Shown here: one piece after another, positions 37,126-49,300 of the stretch
Position numbering within the stretch: the stretch's first letter is position 1
Layout: each line of letters opens with the position of its first letter
From: Dryococelus australis
Lineage: Eukaryota > Arthropoda > Insecta > Phasmatodea > Phasmatidae
DNA: 64,000 nt
Assembly (NCBI GenBank): GCA_029891345.1
Contig: CM057009.1
Coordinates: forward strand, 234,103,178-234,167,177
Direction of reading: 5' to 3'
The notes under the pieces: model-generated
What the model saw: the letters and a program-made list of their open reading frames with translations, nothing else
What the model was told of the DNA's origin: nothing
The model's database searches: none
Position numbers and translations under genes: made by a program

Positions 37126-38215
37126 ATATCTGGACAAACACTTGATTTGTTTGAATCACAATGTGTTTTAATAGACTTTGTTAATGAAGTGTGTTTAGCA
37201 CTTGGGATCTCCCCAGTTAAATACAGAAACTAACTGATGCCAGGCCACCAGTAAAAAAAAAAAAGTCTAAGATTGCTGCAACTGTATCTGATAAGCTGTA
37301 AAGCTCTTTCAATTTAGCAACATTGCTGCAAGATGAGTACAAGTATATAAACTTAGTTCATAATTTAGGTGAGAAATATAAATAGCTTATTCAGGAACTT
37401 GAGAAGTTAAAAACTGCATTAACTACAAAAGAAAAAGCCGGAATTCTTAGCTTACTTCCCAAAAGTTGGAATTTGACAAAAATATACAGTTAATTTATTG
37501 CTGGCCAGTTCCATACTTATTTAAATTACCCAAAAAAATAGGAAAAAAAAAGTTTTGCAGATATTTCAGGGAATAAAAGGTGGACAAAACAACCATTATG
37601 TTAGTACAAACGTTTTATGAAAATGAGTTGTAAAGTCATTTGATGCTTGGGATAAAAGATTGTGTATCTGTCAGAAAAGATGGTTTGAGAACCAATATCC
37701 AAAAAAGACTTAACTGCACACTACATACAAGGACAAAAATACCAGAATTGAAATACGATTCCCAAAATTTGCCGAGTTAAGACCTAAATAAATACCTCCT
37801 GTGTGCTTGCAGATTCTGAGGTACTTACTCTGTGTATATGTTAAATGCAACAAAATGCAAACTCGTGTTTGCAGCTATTAAAAAACTAAACTTGATTACA
37901 AAGAACAATAGAGCAGGATGGTTTGTGATATGGATAAGGGGAAGCATGTTGCATCCAGCTGTGAAATGTGTCCTGGAACTGAGCAAGTTTGGAAAGTCAT
38001 TGTAGAAAACAATGGAGCATTTGAAATAGTGAAGACGTCTAATATAAACAATGGTTATCAACAGACAGATGCCAACTTCTATAAATTGTAATTTCACTTG
38101 AAGAATTTGTTGACAATTATTGGAAAATCTCGAGGACTTAAGAGACATCCTCAGAATCCTCTGCGAATTTAGCTAAGAACACACATTACTGCAGAGATGA
38201 GTCACTACTTATCTA
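37126..38215 (+). pseudogene. Uncharacterised multi-copy arthropod family, copy A (N-terminal half, decayed)
   Basis: Translations in shifting plus-strand frames follow the order of a protein family that I know as unnamed, highly repeated predicted proteins in arthropods and cnidarians. First comes VNEVCLALGISPVKYRN (about 37180-37230). Next is LTTKEKAGILSLLPKSWNLTK (about 37417-37480), where the family has a Leu-Leu-Pro-x-Ser-Trp motif before a helix-turn-helix. Then comes CVSVRKDGLRTNIQKRLNCT (about 37662-37720). Further on is WLSTDRCQLL...EEFVDN (about 38050-38115), which aligns with LSTDHCELATSVKN in copy B at 59.4-61.4 kb. The central conserved stretch ending Gly-Thr-His-Ser-Val, clear in copy B, is absent. 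There are many stops. The role is unknown; the repeated nature suggests a mobile element protein. Confidence 0.6.
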
Positions 38216-41200
38216 AACTTCTCTTTAAGAAATCTGCGCCAATATTTTTAGCAGCTACCCAGAATACACTTTACATATTTTATTTTTAACGAGTAATAAA
38301 CAATTAACATATGATTTCTCTGCCACATTAAATAACCATGGGAAAGTACTGTAGGAAAAAATTAAAGTTGTTATTAATAGCCATGCAGTGAATTCTGAAT
38401 CTCAAAATCTGTAGAAAATTTGAGATTTAGTCCTTTCATAAATCCATAAAGTTCTGAAAAATACAAAAATTTAATTTAAATAAGTTTAAAAATGACATCT
38501 AATGAGATTTTTAATGGCAAGTTGGATGTGTGTAACTCTTTAAGTAAAAAAAAATTATGGCTGATTAAAAAATACACCAAAAAGTGTGATTTTACACTAC
38601 CCTTTCAACATATAATTGGCTATATCTCAAAGACAAATATTATTTTATCAAAATATTTGGGATTTTGCTTAGGTAGGGAAATTTCAGGAAAATCAAAAAT
38701 CATGAGGCAAAAAAATATTTCTTGAATTTATGTGGAATGACCCAGAGGACAAAATATTTCTTGAATTTATGTGGAATGACCCAGAGGACAAAATATTTCA
38801 ATTGTTTCAACGTTGTTATGAAGCGCATAACACATTCTCTGGAAGAGTACAAAATACATAATGTATTTAGTACTTGTTACACTCACTAGAAAGTGTGTCA
38901 CTTCATGCAATCTGGCAACTGAGGATTAACATTTGGCTAACATGGAGAAAGGTGCTATTTGCTATATTTTTCACTTTGATCCAGCCCAAAAATTTACATA
39001 TTTTATTATTAATATTAACTTTATTATTGATTAAGATGTTAAGAGCTCTAACACCTTCCTTCACTGACAAAACATAAAGAAATGTAATATAATCTCTTTA
39101 TCTATTGCTGAATTATGAATAATATTGAATATTTAACATTGCAAACTCTTATAAACTATGACTGACAACCATATCATTTATTTTACATATATTGTCCAAA
39201 GAAAAGGTAAATACCTGTTTTATTTTACAATACATAATTAATCATTGTGATGCATGTACTTCTAGCACATCACTACATACTATTTCTAACATGATTTAAA
39301 CCCAAGTAGGTTTCATATTTTGCACAACAACTAAACCAACATTTTCTAACCCTTCATCAAACAAAAAAATTTTGGTAAATCACTAGTTAGCAGAAGGTAT
39401 GGAAATACACTTACCTATGTCTATTGAAGGTCAGATCCGATAACCATTACCGATTCATCGGGCCAATATTGCTGATATGAACATAAATAATATTGGCTAA
39501 CAGCACATTGAAAAGGGAATGATAATTCTAGATTGTACATTCTATTTGTGAGAGTTATGAAGTCTTATTCTTTGTAAAAGTAAAAATGTTGATTCCCAAA
39601 TATGCCCACAAATGACAAGAAAGGCCAGATTTTAAGATGCACTGAGGTGATATGAACCGGTGTTGTCAGCTTTTTATATTTACAGCCTAAAAAGAATAAA
39701 ACCTGTTATTTTCCTCACAATTCTTGCCAGGAAACACATGAATGTTGATGATGCATTACTAGCACTTATTAGATTAAAGTTATAAAAAGTACAGAAATAC
39801 ATTTTTAAAGTAAATTATACAATGGGCTGGCAATTAGAAAACAAATTGTACATTTAAAGAGATATGCCTGGTAGCCACAATATCAACTGATAATTGTCAT
39901 GCCAAATGATAATCATTATTCATCTAGCAGAATCTATTGTTGCTATTGACTATTAGTTCCAGTGTGTTTGTAAGAATGTTATCTGCTTGGAAATTTCAAT
40001 TTTTTTTCCAAAACAAAGCTTATCCACCTAAAGAATTTTAAAAATTGTGTTTGTGTATTATAACAAATAATGATGAAGCCATATATATCTCAACAACTAT
40101 TCACTGAAATCTTCCACTTAAGTTGTGGCTACATAGCACCGCATATCAGCATGATTGTTCGCAGTTAATTTAAATACAAGAAGTGACCACCTTATTCCTC
40201 CCTCCCCTAGCACCATAATTTTCAGGTGTCAGATAATGTTATAAAAATGCTTGCACGGCCTTGCTCCCTCTTCTTCAACCTTTGTATTTAGTTGTGTTCA
40301 CTTGGGTAGGCCGGCATTCTACGTCGTCATGCTGAGGGTACATTGGCATAATTATGAATATCATAGGTAGACAGCATATACGACGGCTGCAGTGCAGTTT
40401 CGCCAAAGGTGAGTCGTGGTGGCAAGGGATTTTCTCTGTTTGTGCGGCGAGATGATGCCTATTTTAATTCGGTGTGATGCAGGGCTTGTTTTTTGGAATT
40501 TTTGGAAACATAAGAGGCGTGCGTGAAACCTGTGTAAGGCATAATAATTTTGCCTGTTAACCCCGTTTGATTTGCTTGAGGTAAGAAATGTGTTATATAC
40601 AGGGAAACGTGGCACCACGAGTGACACCTGTTTGCACTGGCAGCATATAGGAAAAGGGTTTTGGAATGACCATTTTTAAATAATTTTAGCTCTCTGCTAG
40701 AGATTGGTTGAAATAAAGTACAATTTACCTTGGAGTTGAAGTCGTATAAGTGCCTTAAATATTCAGTGGGTTTGTCCTTTCTTTTAATTAACTTCATATA
40801 ATGTGTGGTAGTCGCTGCCAAATAACTTGTATGTGTTACAGGTCTCACGTAGATTTTTAAAATGCTCCCCTTTTAGAGCTCTCAGCACCTAGGAAGAGAT
40901 TTGAATATGTTTTTTAGCAATGCTTTATTTTAACGTGAGATTGTTGTGGAGAAAAATGGTAACCAGCTTGATAATCAATGGTAACTAATGGTAATGCTGG
41001 TGATTATTTAGAGAGCCAGCCCAAACGTTATAAAAGTGTGAGACATTGCTAGCCGGTTGATTTAAGATTACACCCAGAGCATTAATTTGATATCTAATGC
41101 AGCTCGTAACTCTGAATTTTGAAGTACAGGAGTTTTGGTCAGCTTTGGTAACAAATGTTTACCATTGGTAACACCAATACTAAAGTACAGTGTTAAATCA

Positions 41201-42959
41201 AGGTTGTAAAGGTATACAGAATGTGGTAGCTGTTGTAAAGAAGCATTCAGTGTAATTAAAATTGCATTTGCTACTGTTTTGATGATGAAAGAGTGAAGTT
41301 CAGTTATGAACTGTAGCATTTGTTAGCTGCCGTTAATGCAGACGTCCCAAAAATATTGCCATTTTGAGGCTCCAATAGAATGTCACATTATAAAGTAGGT
41401 ATGTTTGAAGGGGCAAGTGTTAAATGTTTGCATTTCTAGTCACTCTATAGTTGTAAAAAATCAAGTGGTAACAACAGGTCACTGAGTTAAAGAGTAGATT
41501 ACCGCTCGTGCATGGCCAATACGTTGTATATGAAAAATTGGAATTGTTTTATTGTGCCTGTAATATAATCACAACGCTTACTGTCTATTTGAGTCAAAGA
41601 GACCTTGATCTGTCAAAACATAAGGGTGCTGGGCATCCCATGTAATTAATTTATAATTGCTAGAATTTTATATTTATCAGCACATGTCATTATAATGTAT
41701 AATACTTATTCGTGTAATTCATATAGTTGTGATATCAATCTAATATTGTTTTCGAAAGTCAGAAAGCTGGCAGAGAAACATTTGATATCTGCATAATTGT
41801 TTTTGCAGGATTGGACCTGTTTGGAGTGAGAGTTAACCTTCATTTGGTAAGGTATAAATGTCACGCTTATATGGGCATTTTTGTAGTATATTCTGTATAT
41901 TTTTAAGCTGATGGGTGCTTGGAGAGATTATTACAAAAGTGTGTTTTGTGAGCTGCGTGGTTTTATAGTATTGTGTAAATAAAATGCCCAAGTTGGAAAG
42001 ATATTGTTATGCCTTTATAGCCTTGTACCCCTTAGTATAAGTACAGAATTAATGATTTTCAAAACTTATCCAGAATGTAAGAATCCTGTAAAAATCATAA
42101 AATATTACAACAAAAACACTTTTTGAGGTCAGTTATTACTTTTTTAATTGGATCGGGTTATCTGATTTGGATTAGATTTCACTCTATGTATTGGTGATAA
42201 ACAGGAGAATATGTAAGAACATAAATTCCACGTTGTTTACATTCATCTTATAACATCACCAATATGGCATCAATGACATCATTGGTTTTTTTCTATTGTC
42301 CCATTCCTTACCTATGACAATCTAACGGGGCATCCACGTGAATGTGGGGGTTTTGGGTGGGAGCTCATCCACTCTATTATGCTACCCAATACCGCATTTG
42401 GTGATGGGTAGTACACTTGTGCCCATCCACCCAAGTGTATGACGCGATACCACATTTGTCTCATAGTCAAGATATTACTATCTTGCTGCCTAAACTAACG
42501 TATGATTTTTGTAAACGACGATCACATTTTTTGGTAACTCAGCCCCACCTTGTTTATCATGGGTCATGTGTGGGTGATTCACTGTTATGGGTGCATATTT
42601 GGAACACACAGCCTTATACTTAATACACCTTTTCTTATTAAACACCTCTTTTAACCTCCTCTTCCTACACTTTTGATTGCACCTCCACTTTAGGTACCAC
42701 GTACCTTTGTTACTCATTACCTGCTACAGAATCCTGACCGAACATTTCCTACCTACAACAGTGATAATTACATCTGATACACACATTTGTATTCATTGTA
42801 CGACACACTGATACATAATAAAACTGCATTTAAACATGTCAACTAATACCTTATTCACTCTATGAAAAGAACAAGTTGCCAAAAATTAATATACTTTTTA
42901 TTATTCTACAATAAAAACAAAATCACAGTCCTACAACTTATGAAATCTTAAATACTCTG
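38216..42959. other. AT-rich stretch with one perfect tandem duplication
   Basis: No recognised gene after copy A fades. Minus-strand frames at 40361-40848 and 41068-41319 match nothing and have no splice support. A GC-richer, G/T-rich block lies at 42320-42470. Confidence 0.45.
38712..38799 (+). repeat. 39-bp perfect tandem duplication
   Basis: Unit 1 is 38712-38750 and unit 2 is 38751-38789. Both begin AAAATATTTCTTGAATTTAT and end CCCAGAGGAC. A third partial unit runs to about 38799. Exact identity implies a recent event. Confidence 0.9.
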
Positions 42960-43569
42960 CTTTTTGAACATACAGCTTTACTTGTTTCAACTACCACCAC
43001 TACGAATATACAGTTGTACTATACTACATACGCAACCTCAGACCATATTCACGCCGCCGGCAGGGCCACTCTGTAACCCCAATACGACAAATGTTTCTAA
43101 ACATCACGCCGCACAAGCGCAGCCGGCTCCGCGTGACATCCCCCCTTCCCTGCATGCAAACCACAGATGTTGCCAAACTGCAGCACCAGCGTGACCTTCA
43201 CGACACTGTTGCCACTCCTGCAACGACATACACACACAGTTGTCAGGCCACGCAGCCTTGAGCAAGCTACGTGTGCCCTCTGTTTCTACGCACAAAGCTA
43301 ACTGCTGTCCAGTCTTCCTTCATCAAGAGTTCCAGTTTCATACCAATATTGGGGAGCGGTTCAACATATTTAAGTGTAAATTTGGCCTTACAGCTTGGGT
43401 TGTGAAGCTGCCCTCCCAAAACCAACTCTATACCACACCCATAAATCTTTCACTTCATGACACAAAGCGTTCAGTCTGCAATGAAGAAAATGTGTTACAG
43501 CATTCACGGAAGTGTAACCCGCTGAGAAAACTGTCGCCGTACATCACACATACACCTCATCTAACCCCA

Positions 43570-44065
43570 CACCAACAAGCGGCTTATTCATCCACAACGT
43601 AAATGGTTTAGAGTACTATGATCTCCTTGATACAAGATGTTGACGTAGTAGCATTGCAAGCACTCTAGTGCAGACAGAAACCTTTCCCCCCTTAGGGAGC
43701 AATTACATTAGTCGGGGCGACCAGTGTACTTGCGGCCCCTAAATTTGAAACCCATATGCGTTAAAATATTTCAGGGCATACTTACTTTCAACACTTTTTG
43801 GTCATGGATAATCTGCAACAAGACATTATCATAGGGGTGGATTTTATTAAACTTTATGTCATCCCCATTCTTAAATATCACATCCTGCTCACAAACTGTC
43901 ACAACCCTCTTAAAACCATAAAAGTCCCACTACACCTCCATGCGCTCAACACTGAAGTAATTACACCCCTTGAACATCACATCAACACATTGAACTCCTT
44001 TGATAATGGTTATACCAACCTCCCCACATCAATACTAATCTTACACACGAACAAACATCAGCAAT
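43570..44065 (+). pseudogene. Gypsy retropepsin relic
   Basis: A strand with LLDT at about 43623-43634 stands where the Asp-Thr-Gly-Ser/Ala active site should be, but the Gly is Arg here, followed by Cys and a stop, so the catalytic loop is destroyed. In the frame from 43798 there is QQDIIIGVDFIKLY, the hydrophobic-Ile-Gly-x-Asp-Phe segment that normally ends the retropepsin fold. The rest of this frame, to 44076, is a linker toward reverse transcriptase. The enzyme would have cut the Gag-Pol polyprotein. Confidence 0.65.
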
Positions 44066-44890
44066 TCAGAGTATAATATACAAGTACCAAGACCGATTTG
44101 CTAATTCAATTTTGGAGCTCACAGAAGCCAACAATTTTGAAATAAAACTGGACTTTACTACAAATAAACCTGTCACAACACGCTCATATAGAATCAGTCC
44201 CAAGGTAAGAAACAACCTCCTAAAACAAGTTAAGGACGTGGTAGATGCTGGCATTATAGAAGAAGTCGATTTGCCTCATTCCGCACCCTCTCTTGTTATT
44301 GCTAAAAAGTTCGGTGGATTGCGGATTTTAAAAGGACTTTAGGAAGCTCAACCAATACCTGACTAGAGTAAAATATCTGCTACCACGTACAGAAGATATT
44401 TTGAACGCTCTCTTAAATTCAGCTTTCATAACTAGCCTAGATTTATTTTCGGGATTTTATAGTATCCTTGTTAGAGCTGAGGATAGGCACAAATTAGCTT
44501 TTTCGATTGATGGCGTGGGACTTATCCAGTATCAAAAAATGCCAATGGGGTTAAGCACAAGTCCACAATAGTTTTAAATGTTTGTCAACAAACTCCTAGG
44601 CCCCCTCCGATGGACCACGGCAATCGCATACATCGACGACATTTTCATTCTCGGCAATACCTTCAAAGAGCATATTGAAAATATCACTAAAGTTTTTGAG
44701 AGACTCTGCTTATTTAATGTGAGGGTAAACTCCAAGAAGTGTACATTTGCAGAACAGACAGATAAGGTCCTCGGACATATTATCACGCCTGAAGGCATAA
44801 CTACCGACCCCAAGAAAGTTGGAGCCATTATCAAAATGTCACCCCTCCCCCCGACAACATCAAACAATTACAAATCTTTCGAGGCATGAA
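44066..44890 (+). pseudogene. Gypsy reverse transcriptase relic
   Basis: The N-terminal part is in the frame 44112-44342. It has a PVTTRSYRISPKVRN strand and a segment with AGIIEE and SAPSLVIAKKFGG, the fingers region of Ty3/Gypsy reverse transcriptases. A frame change at about 44330 is followed by LDLFSGFYSI and a QYQKMPMGL strand with a stop just after it. The frame from 44578 then carries the catalytic YIDDIFI (44629-44649) and KKCTFAEQTDKVLGHIIT. The palm, with its catalytic Asp pair, is therefore intact as text, but at least two disruptions separate it from the fingers. It makes DNA from element RNA in intact copies. Confidence 0.85.
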
Positions 44891-45545
44891 GTCATATTCA
44901 TGTCGATACTTTTGTAATTACGCCTCCATAGCACAACCCCTCACAGAACTTACAAAACACAACACCCCATTCAAATGGACAAATAACCATGACGTGTTCA
45001 CTCACTTGAAAACAGCTATTTCCCAAGCCCCTATTCTCCATAAATTTCATGAGGATCGTGAAATTATAGTAGCATGCGATGCTAGTAACAAGGCAGCAGG
45101 TGGAGCCCTCCTACAAATAGATACCCACAAACCAAGGAGCTACATATCATTGTGTTCACGTCCAAGAAATTTTCCCTTCAGGAAGGAAAACGAGAACTTG
45201 AGGCGATCCGTTATTTATGAACCCACTTCCGACAATATTTATACGGACGCCATTTCACTATAGCTGAGCATAACGTCCGTATACAAAAGATGGCCATTGC
45301 TCTAAGTGAATATGACTTTGAGGCTCAAATTATAAAAAGTAAATTAAACACCCTTCCGGATGCCCTTAGTCGAATGCCCACGGCACCCCCCAGCCCCGTC
45401 CACCATATTGTTCTTAACGATGAGGTATACCAAATTAAAGAAACAATGCTCACTTGCACTTCATTATTTAAAGTATTTGCTGAAGCCATCTTGCAAAATC
45501 CTGACAAAGCACAAGAAATCCAAACCGCAGAAGCGAAGTAAGTAA
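44886..45545 (+). pseudogene. Gypsy connection and RNase H relic
   Basis: The frame 44886-45263 has YCNYAS-like and PLTELTKHNTPFKW connection sequence and then IVACDASNKAAGGALLQ. This holds the Asp-Ala-Ser active-site strand of the Ty3/Gypsy RNase H (Asp at about 45078). The frame 45290-45541 continues with ALSEYDFEAQIIKSKLNTL and PDALSRMP, the family's closing block. A break at about 45230-45290 separates the two. RNase H would remove the RNA template strand. Confidence 0.8.
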
Positions 45546-45842
45546 AAAACCATTGGGAGGAAATAAAGGCTAATTTTAGTGAACAAGAGACAAAAGAAAG
45601 GGATAGAATCACCTCTGACGTAATTCAAGAACACTATGGCCATCATTTCCAAAATAATTACCTCCCTATGTAAAGTTAAAGTTCAAATTGTTAAACAACG
45701 CTGACACCCCTTAGAAAGTACTTGTATTGATCCCATCTTAAAATGTACCATCTTTATTGTTTTACGTTCTGACACATTACATTACCTCCCAGTTTACACC
45801 CACGCACAAGAGTACATAAACATAGATGATGATGCCATATAT

Positions 45843-47060
45843 TTGTTAAGCCCCATTACTGTCAATACAGCCCATTTCACCAGCGAGTACGTTCGTGACT
45901 CCCATATTGCTAAACTCAAACACGCCCAACAAAACACCACCCAAGCAGACAGCAAGTACCGCCGCCTCAGTCACCATTATGAGCTCTCAGCCAACGGTGA
46001 AATACTTTTCAAAATAACACATCCCAAGGTCCAACCAAATTAACTCTTGTGCCACAGAATTACGTTAATGAAATTATCCAAGCCCACCATGATGCCATTT
46101 TCGGAGGCGGTAATTTTGGCACACACAAAACCCTTGCCAAAATTAAAGAGTTATATTACTGGGATAATATGGCCAACAACAAATGTTGTTTCACGTGTCA
46201 GAAAACTAAGGCCAGTAATTCCCAACACCCTGGGCAGTTGACGTTGATCCCCCCAGCCCCTCTTTGCAACTTGGGCTCTTGATGCGAAAGGTCCGCTTCC
46301 ATCTCCTCCCATAAAAACAAATACATTCTTATCATGACAGAGTACGCAACCCGTTACGTTGTCGCAAAACCTGTACAATGCATTGATGCAGCCACGTACG
46401 CCGAGTTTATCAAAGAAGTAATTTTTCAATTTGGTTGTCAGCAGCAAATACTTACAGATAGGGGAACACAAGCCTCCAAAATTAATTGTTACAATCCCTT
46501 ATCATCAAAAACTCACCACTACAGCATACAATCCACAATGCAATGGTCTTGTGGAAGCCTTAAATAAAATTCATGGGCACCAGCTGACCGCTTGTGCCAA
46601 TGCTGATCAGTTAAACTGGGACCTCTATGTCCAATTCATTTGTTTCAATTTTAATACCAGTGTAAACACTACCACATAATTCACCCTTTTCTATCTTATG
46701 CAGGGCGTAGAGGCTACCCTCCCGGTTCACGTGGTTAGCACACAATATTCCTCCAGAGCTCACGATTGGTGCAAATCTCTTCAACATAATCGGGAAACCA
46801 CCCGTTTAAATTTAATACATGCACAAAAACATCAGACCAATTTGTTTAACAAAACCCATAAGAAGAGCGCCATAAATGTTAATGATCTTGTCTGAGTAAG
46901 GAACAGGGGACGTCAAAAGATGATGACACATCGGTACCATGGCCCCTACAGAGTGGTTCAAGTTCTTGGGGAATCCACAATACGGATACAAATCAATAAA
47001 ACGGGCCCGCTGAAGACCGATGTTATTTGTACACGCCATACAAAGCCGGCGTACATTTGC
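45843..47060 (+). pseudogene. Gypsy integrase relic
   Basis: The N-terminal zinc domain shows HHDAIFGGGNFGTHKTLAKI, then YYWDNM and CCFTCQKTK (46080-46210), completing an HHCC set. The core has all three acidic residues visible in different frames: Asp in DAKGPLP (about 46279), Asp in ILTDRGTQAS (about 46450-46470) and Glu in CNGLVEALNK (about 46540-46570). A C-terminal strand RYHGPYRVVQVLG (about 46932-46970) is the usual RNA/DNA-binding tail. Frameshifts fall after the first Asp and before the Glu, and a stop follows at about 46675. The enzyme would insert element DNA into chromosomes. Confidence 0.85.
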
Positions 47061-47072
47061 TCCAATCGCTAA

Positions 47073-49291
47073 ATGCTACATGTGTTAGTTTTAAAATTTT
47101 ATCTCTGTTTATTAATGTTCATTGAAAGTGTGTTCCAGGAACACCACAATACTAAGACTACCTGTAAAAGACACACACCCTCTGATGGGAATTTGCTGAG
47201 CTCCGCTGTGCCCAGCAACAAGTGTGTCAGCTATTGCTGCGGGTCGCGGCCAGCCTTCACGCAGGCCGCAGGGAATCGACCAGAGTGCGACAGCGCCGCT
47301 GCCAACCCCACAACATGCCAGCACTGCCACTTAATGCGACGTGCACCTGCTGGAGTGACCCACTACAGTTGGCAGCATGCCAAGCTCTTTGCTCACAGCC
47401 TTGCGCATGAGCGTGCTGCTCGTCATGGCAATGGCGGGCAGAGCCTGCCCACACAGCATTAAGAGGGGAGGACTCGCCAATCCCCTGGCGGTCAAGGTAG
47501 TGGTGGCCATGTTTGTGATCTTCGCATCTGTTTTGTTCGCACAGCTGGCCACATGCAGAGTCCACACCGGCATTTACTGGCGACCACAGCCAGTTAACTT
47601 CTATTATGAAGACAGTTTCCCCATCATTTACACTATCCCACTCACAATGCCGCAAACCACCTGACACTGCAGCACAATACCTACCGTAACCACCTGACAC
47701 TGCAGCACAATACCTACCACAACCACCTGACACTGCAGCACAATACCTACACAGCATGTTCCAACAGGACGGCCACGTCCTGTGAAAATGGAAAGTTGTT
47801 GTCTGCTTATTTACAGGAGATCGAGAATGGCATAGTACAAGAGTTCCTGGACGAAATTTCTACCCACATCCGCAGGACATGGGACATCCAACTTCTTGGT
47901 GTTGCAATATGCTCACCAATAGGCACTTGAGAGCACTCATCGACAACAATGCTGGTCTGAATGCCCTGATCAGTGAAATAACGGACAACGTCAGGGTCAC
48001 TAACCAGGTCCTCAATGTCACTGTTAAAGTAATTAACCAGGTGGAACACCAAATCACCAACAGAATAAAAACTTTGTCACAAACAATTAATGACGTCTGA
48101 CATCTTCCGCCAACATTAAGAACAACTCATCACAAACACAAATCTTGAAAACCAGTTTACATTCTTGTCCACCGCCATATTGCTAGTAATATACAACATA
48201 GTCAGCGAACAAGTAATACAAACGTATGTGCAATCTTGCCAACTCATCAACTGCCCCTTAGTGCGGTCAATAAGACCCAAATGACAAACGACTTGCTCAA
48301 TTGGAAATCGGAATTAAATAAATGAGGTCTTATGATTGCCATTCATACCAAAAACATACTCAAACACTACACGAACAAATTAACATAGTGCAGTTTTTCC
48401 ACATCCCAATTAGTGATTAAAATACAGATACTAGTTGCGCATGCCAACACCAACTGGAAAATCTAAGACATCATTCCAGTGCCATATCAACTTCAAAATC
48501 ATACATGTTCCATCCAAATACCGCCCAATCTTGTTGCAATTGACCATGACATGGCCATTGTTAAGGTGTTAACACAGTCATCTGATATCGTGCCGGATGT
48601 TTTAGGCATCCCGAAGGAATACCTCACGTCCAAGAATACGCAATGCATTAAACAAGACATTCTCCTATTTGACCCGGCCATAAACATTCCTCACAATGTA
48701 AGTTTCAATGTTCGCCCGTGAACACATTTTCAATCCACCCCATCTTGCCTCATCAATACGCCCTCACAAACCCCCCCCCTCCCAGAATGAACCATGTTAC
48801 GATGCCTTAACAAATAGCAGAACACTGATATACAAGACCACAAACTACGTACCATTGAAATACATGTCTATTGTGGATGTTATGTAGCCACACATACACA
48901 AACAATCATTGACACAACACACCTATGTGATGTGCGGGCACCCACAGTCCATCTACAGCAAACTGTGGTCCCTGCTCACTGGTTACCCCAACATGCTTTT
49001 CACCTTCACCAATTACACCTCACCACAGGAATACACTTTTCCAATCTTTCCACTGCACTAATTATTGACTGGAAAATTAATCACACTACACTTCCAGACA
49101 TACAAAATATACCATCCCATCCCACACATGGCAAGTTTAGTAGCAGTCATTTATTTCAAATAATAGACCCCATTGACTATGATAATGCTACCATGGCTAT
49201 CATTGCACTGCTAGTGTTTCGTATTGTCACCATATATCTTAAGTTACTCAAACTCACCATTATCCTCAATCGATTAAATACAGGTAACTGA
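47073..49291 (+). pseudogene. Env-like third gene relic
   Basis: Downstream of integrase, a frame from 47377 has an N-terminal part with a hydrophobic run (VVVAMFVIFASVLFAQLATC, residues about 44-63) that could be a signal or anchor. Several short frames follow at 47879-48100, 48479-48721 and 48932-49291, with a Gln/Asn-rich helical part (47930-48090) and a last hydrophobic segment (about 49189-49260) placed like a transmembrane anchor. The position, length and terminal anchor fit the envelope glycoprotein gene of errantivirus-like insect elements. Many stops and frame changes interrupt it and part of the middle is unreadable. It is not clear which env family it belongs to. Confidence 0.55.
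47657..47752 (+). repeat. 33-bp tandem repeat, three units, in the env-like region
   Basis: Units at 47657-47689, 47690-47722 and 47723-47752 share CCACCTGACACTGCAGCACA. Each unit is 11 codons long, so the expansion keeps frame. The last unit is shortened. Confidence 0.9.
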
Positions 49292-49300
49292 ATTGCAAGA

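Larger units (their letters stand above)
42960..49300 (+). mobile_element. Ty3/Gypsy retrotransposon relic with an env-like third gene
   Basis: The order protease, reverse transcriptase, RNase H, integrase and env-like region on one strand is that of a Ty3/Gypsy element of the errantivirus-like type. The plus strand is notably poor in G and rich in A and C across the whole segment, which sets it off from its flanks. Gag was not recognised with confidence; a Pro/Ala-rich frame at 42964-43194 and a frame at 43240-43602 lie where it should be. I could not find a matching pair of LTRs, so the ends are approximate. Every gene has stops or frameshifts, so the copy is dead. Confidence 0.8.

Noticed and set aside
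43104-43295. Minus-strand frame within the Gypsy element
   Set aside because: Antisense to the element and reflects its G-poor, C-rich plus strand.
47257-47757. 166-codon minus-strand frame with repeated residues
   Set aside because: It is the complement of the env-like region, and its repeats are the 33-bp tandem units.
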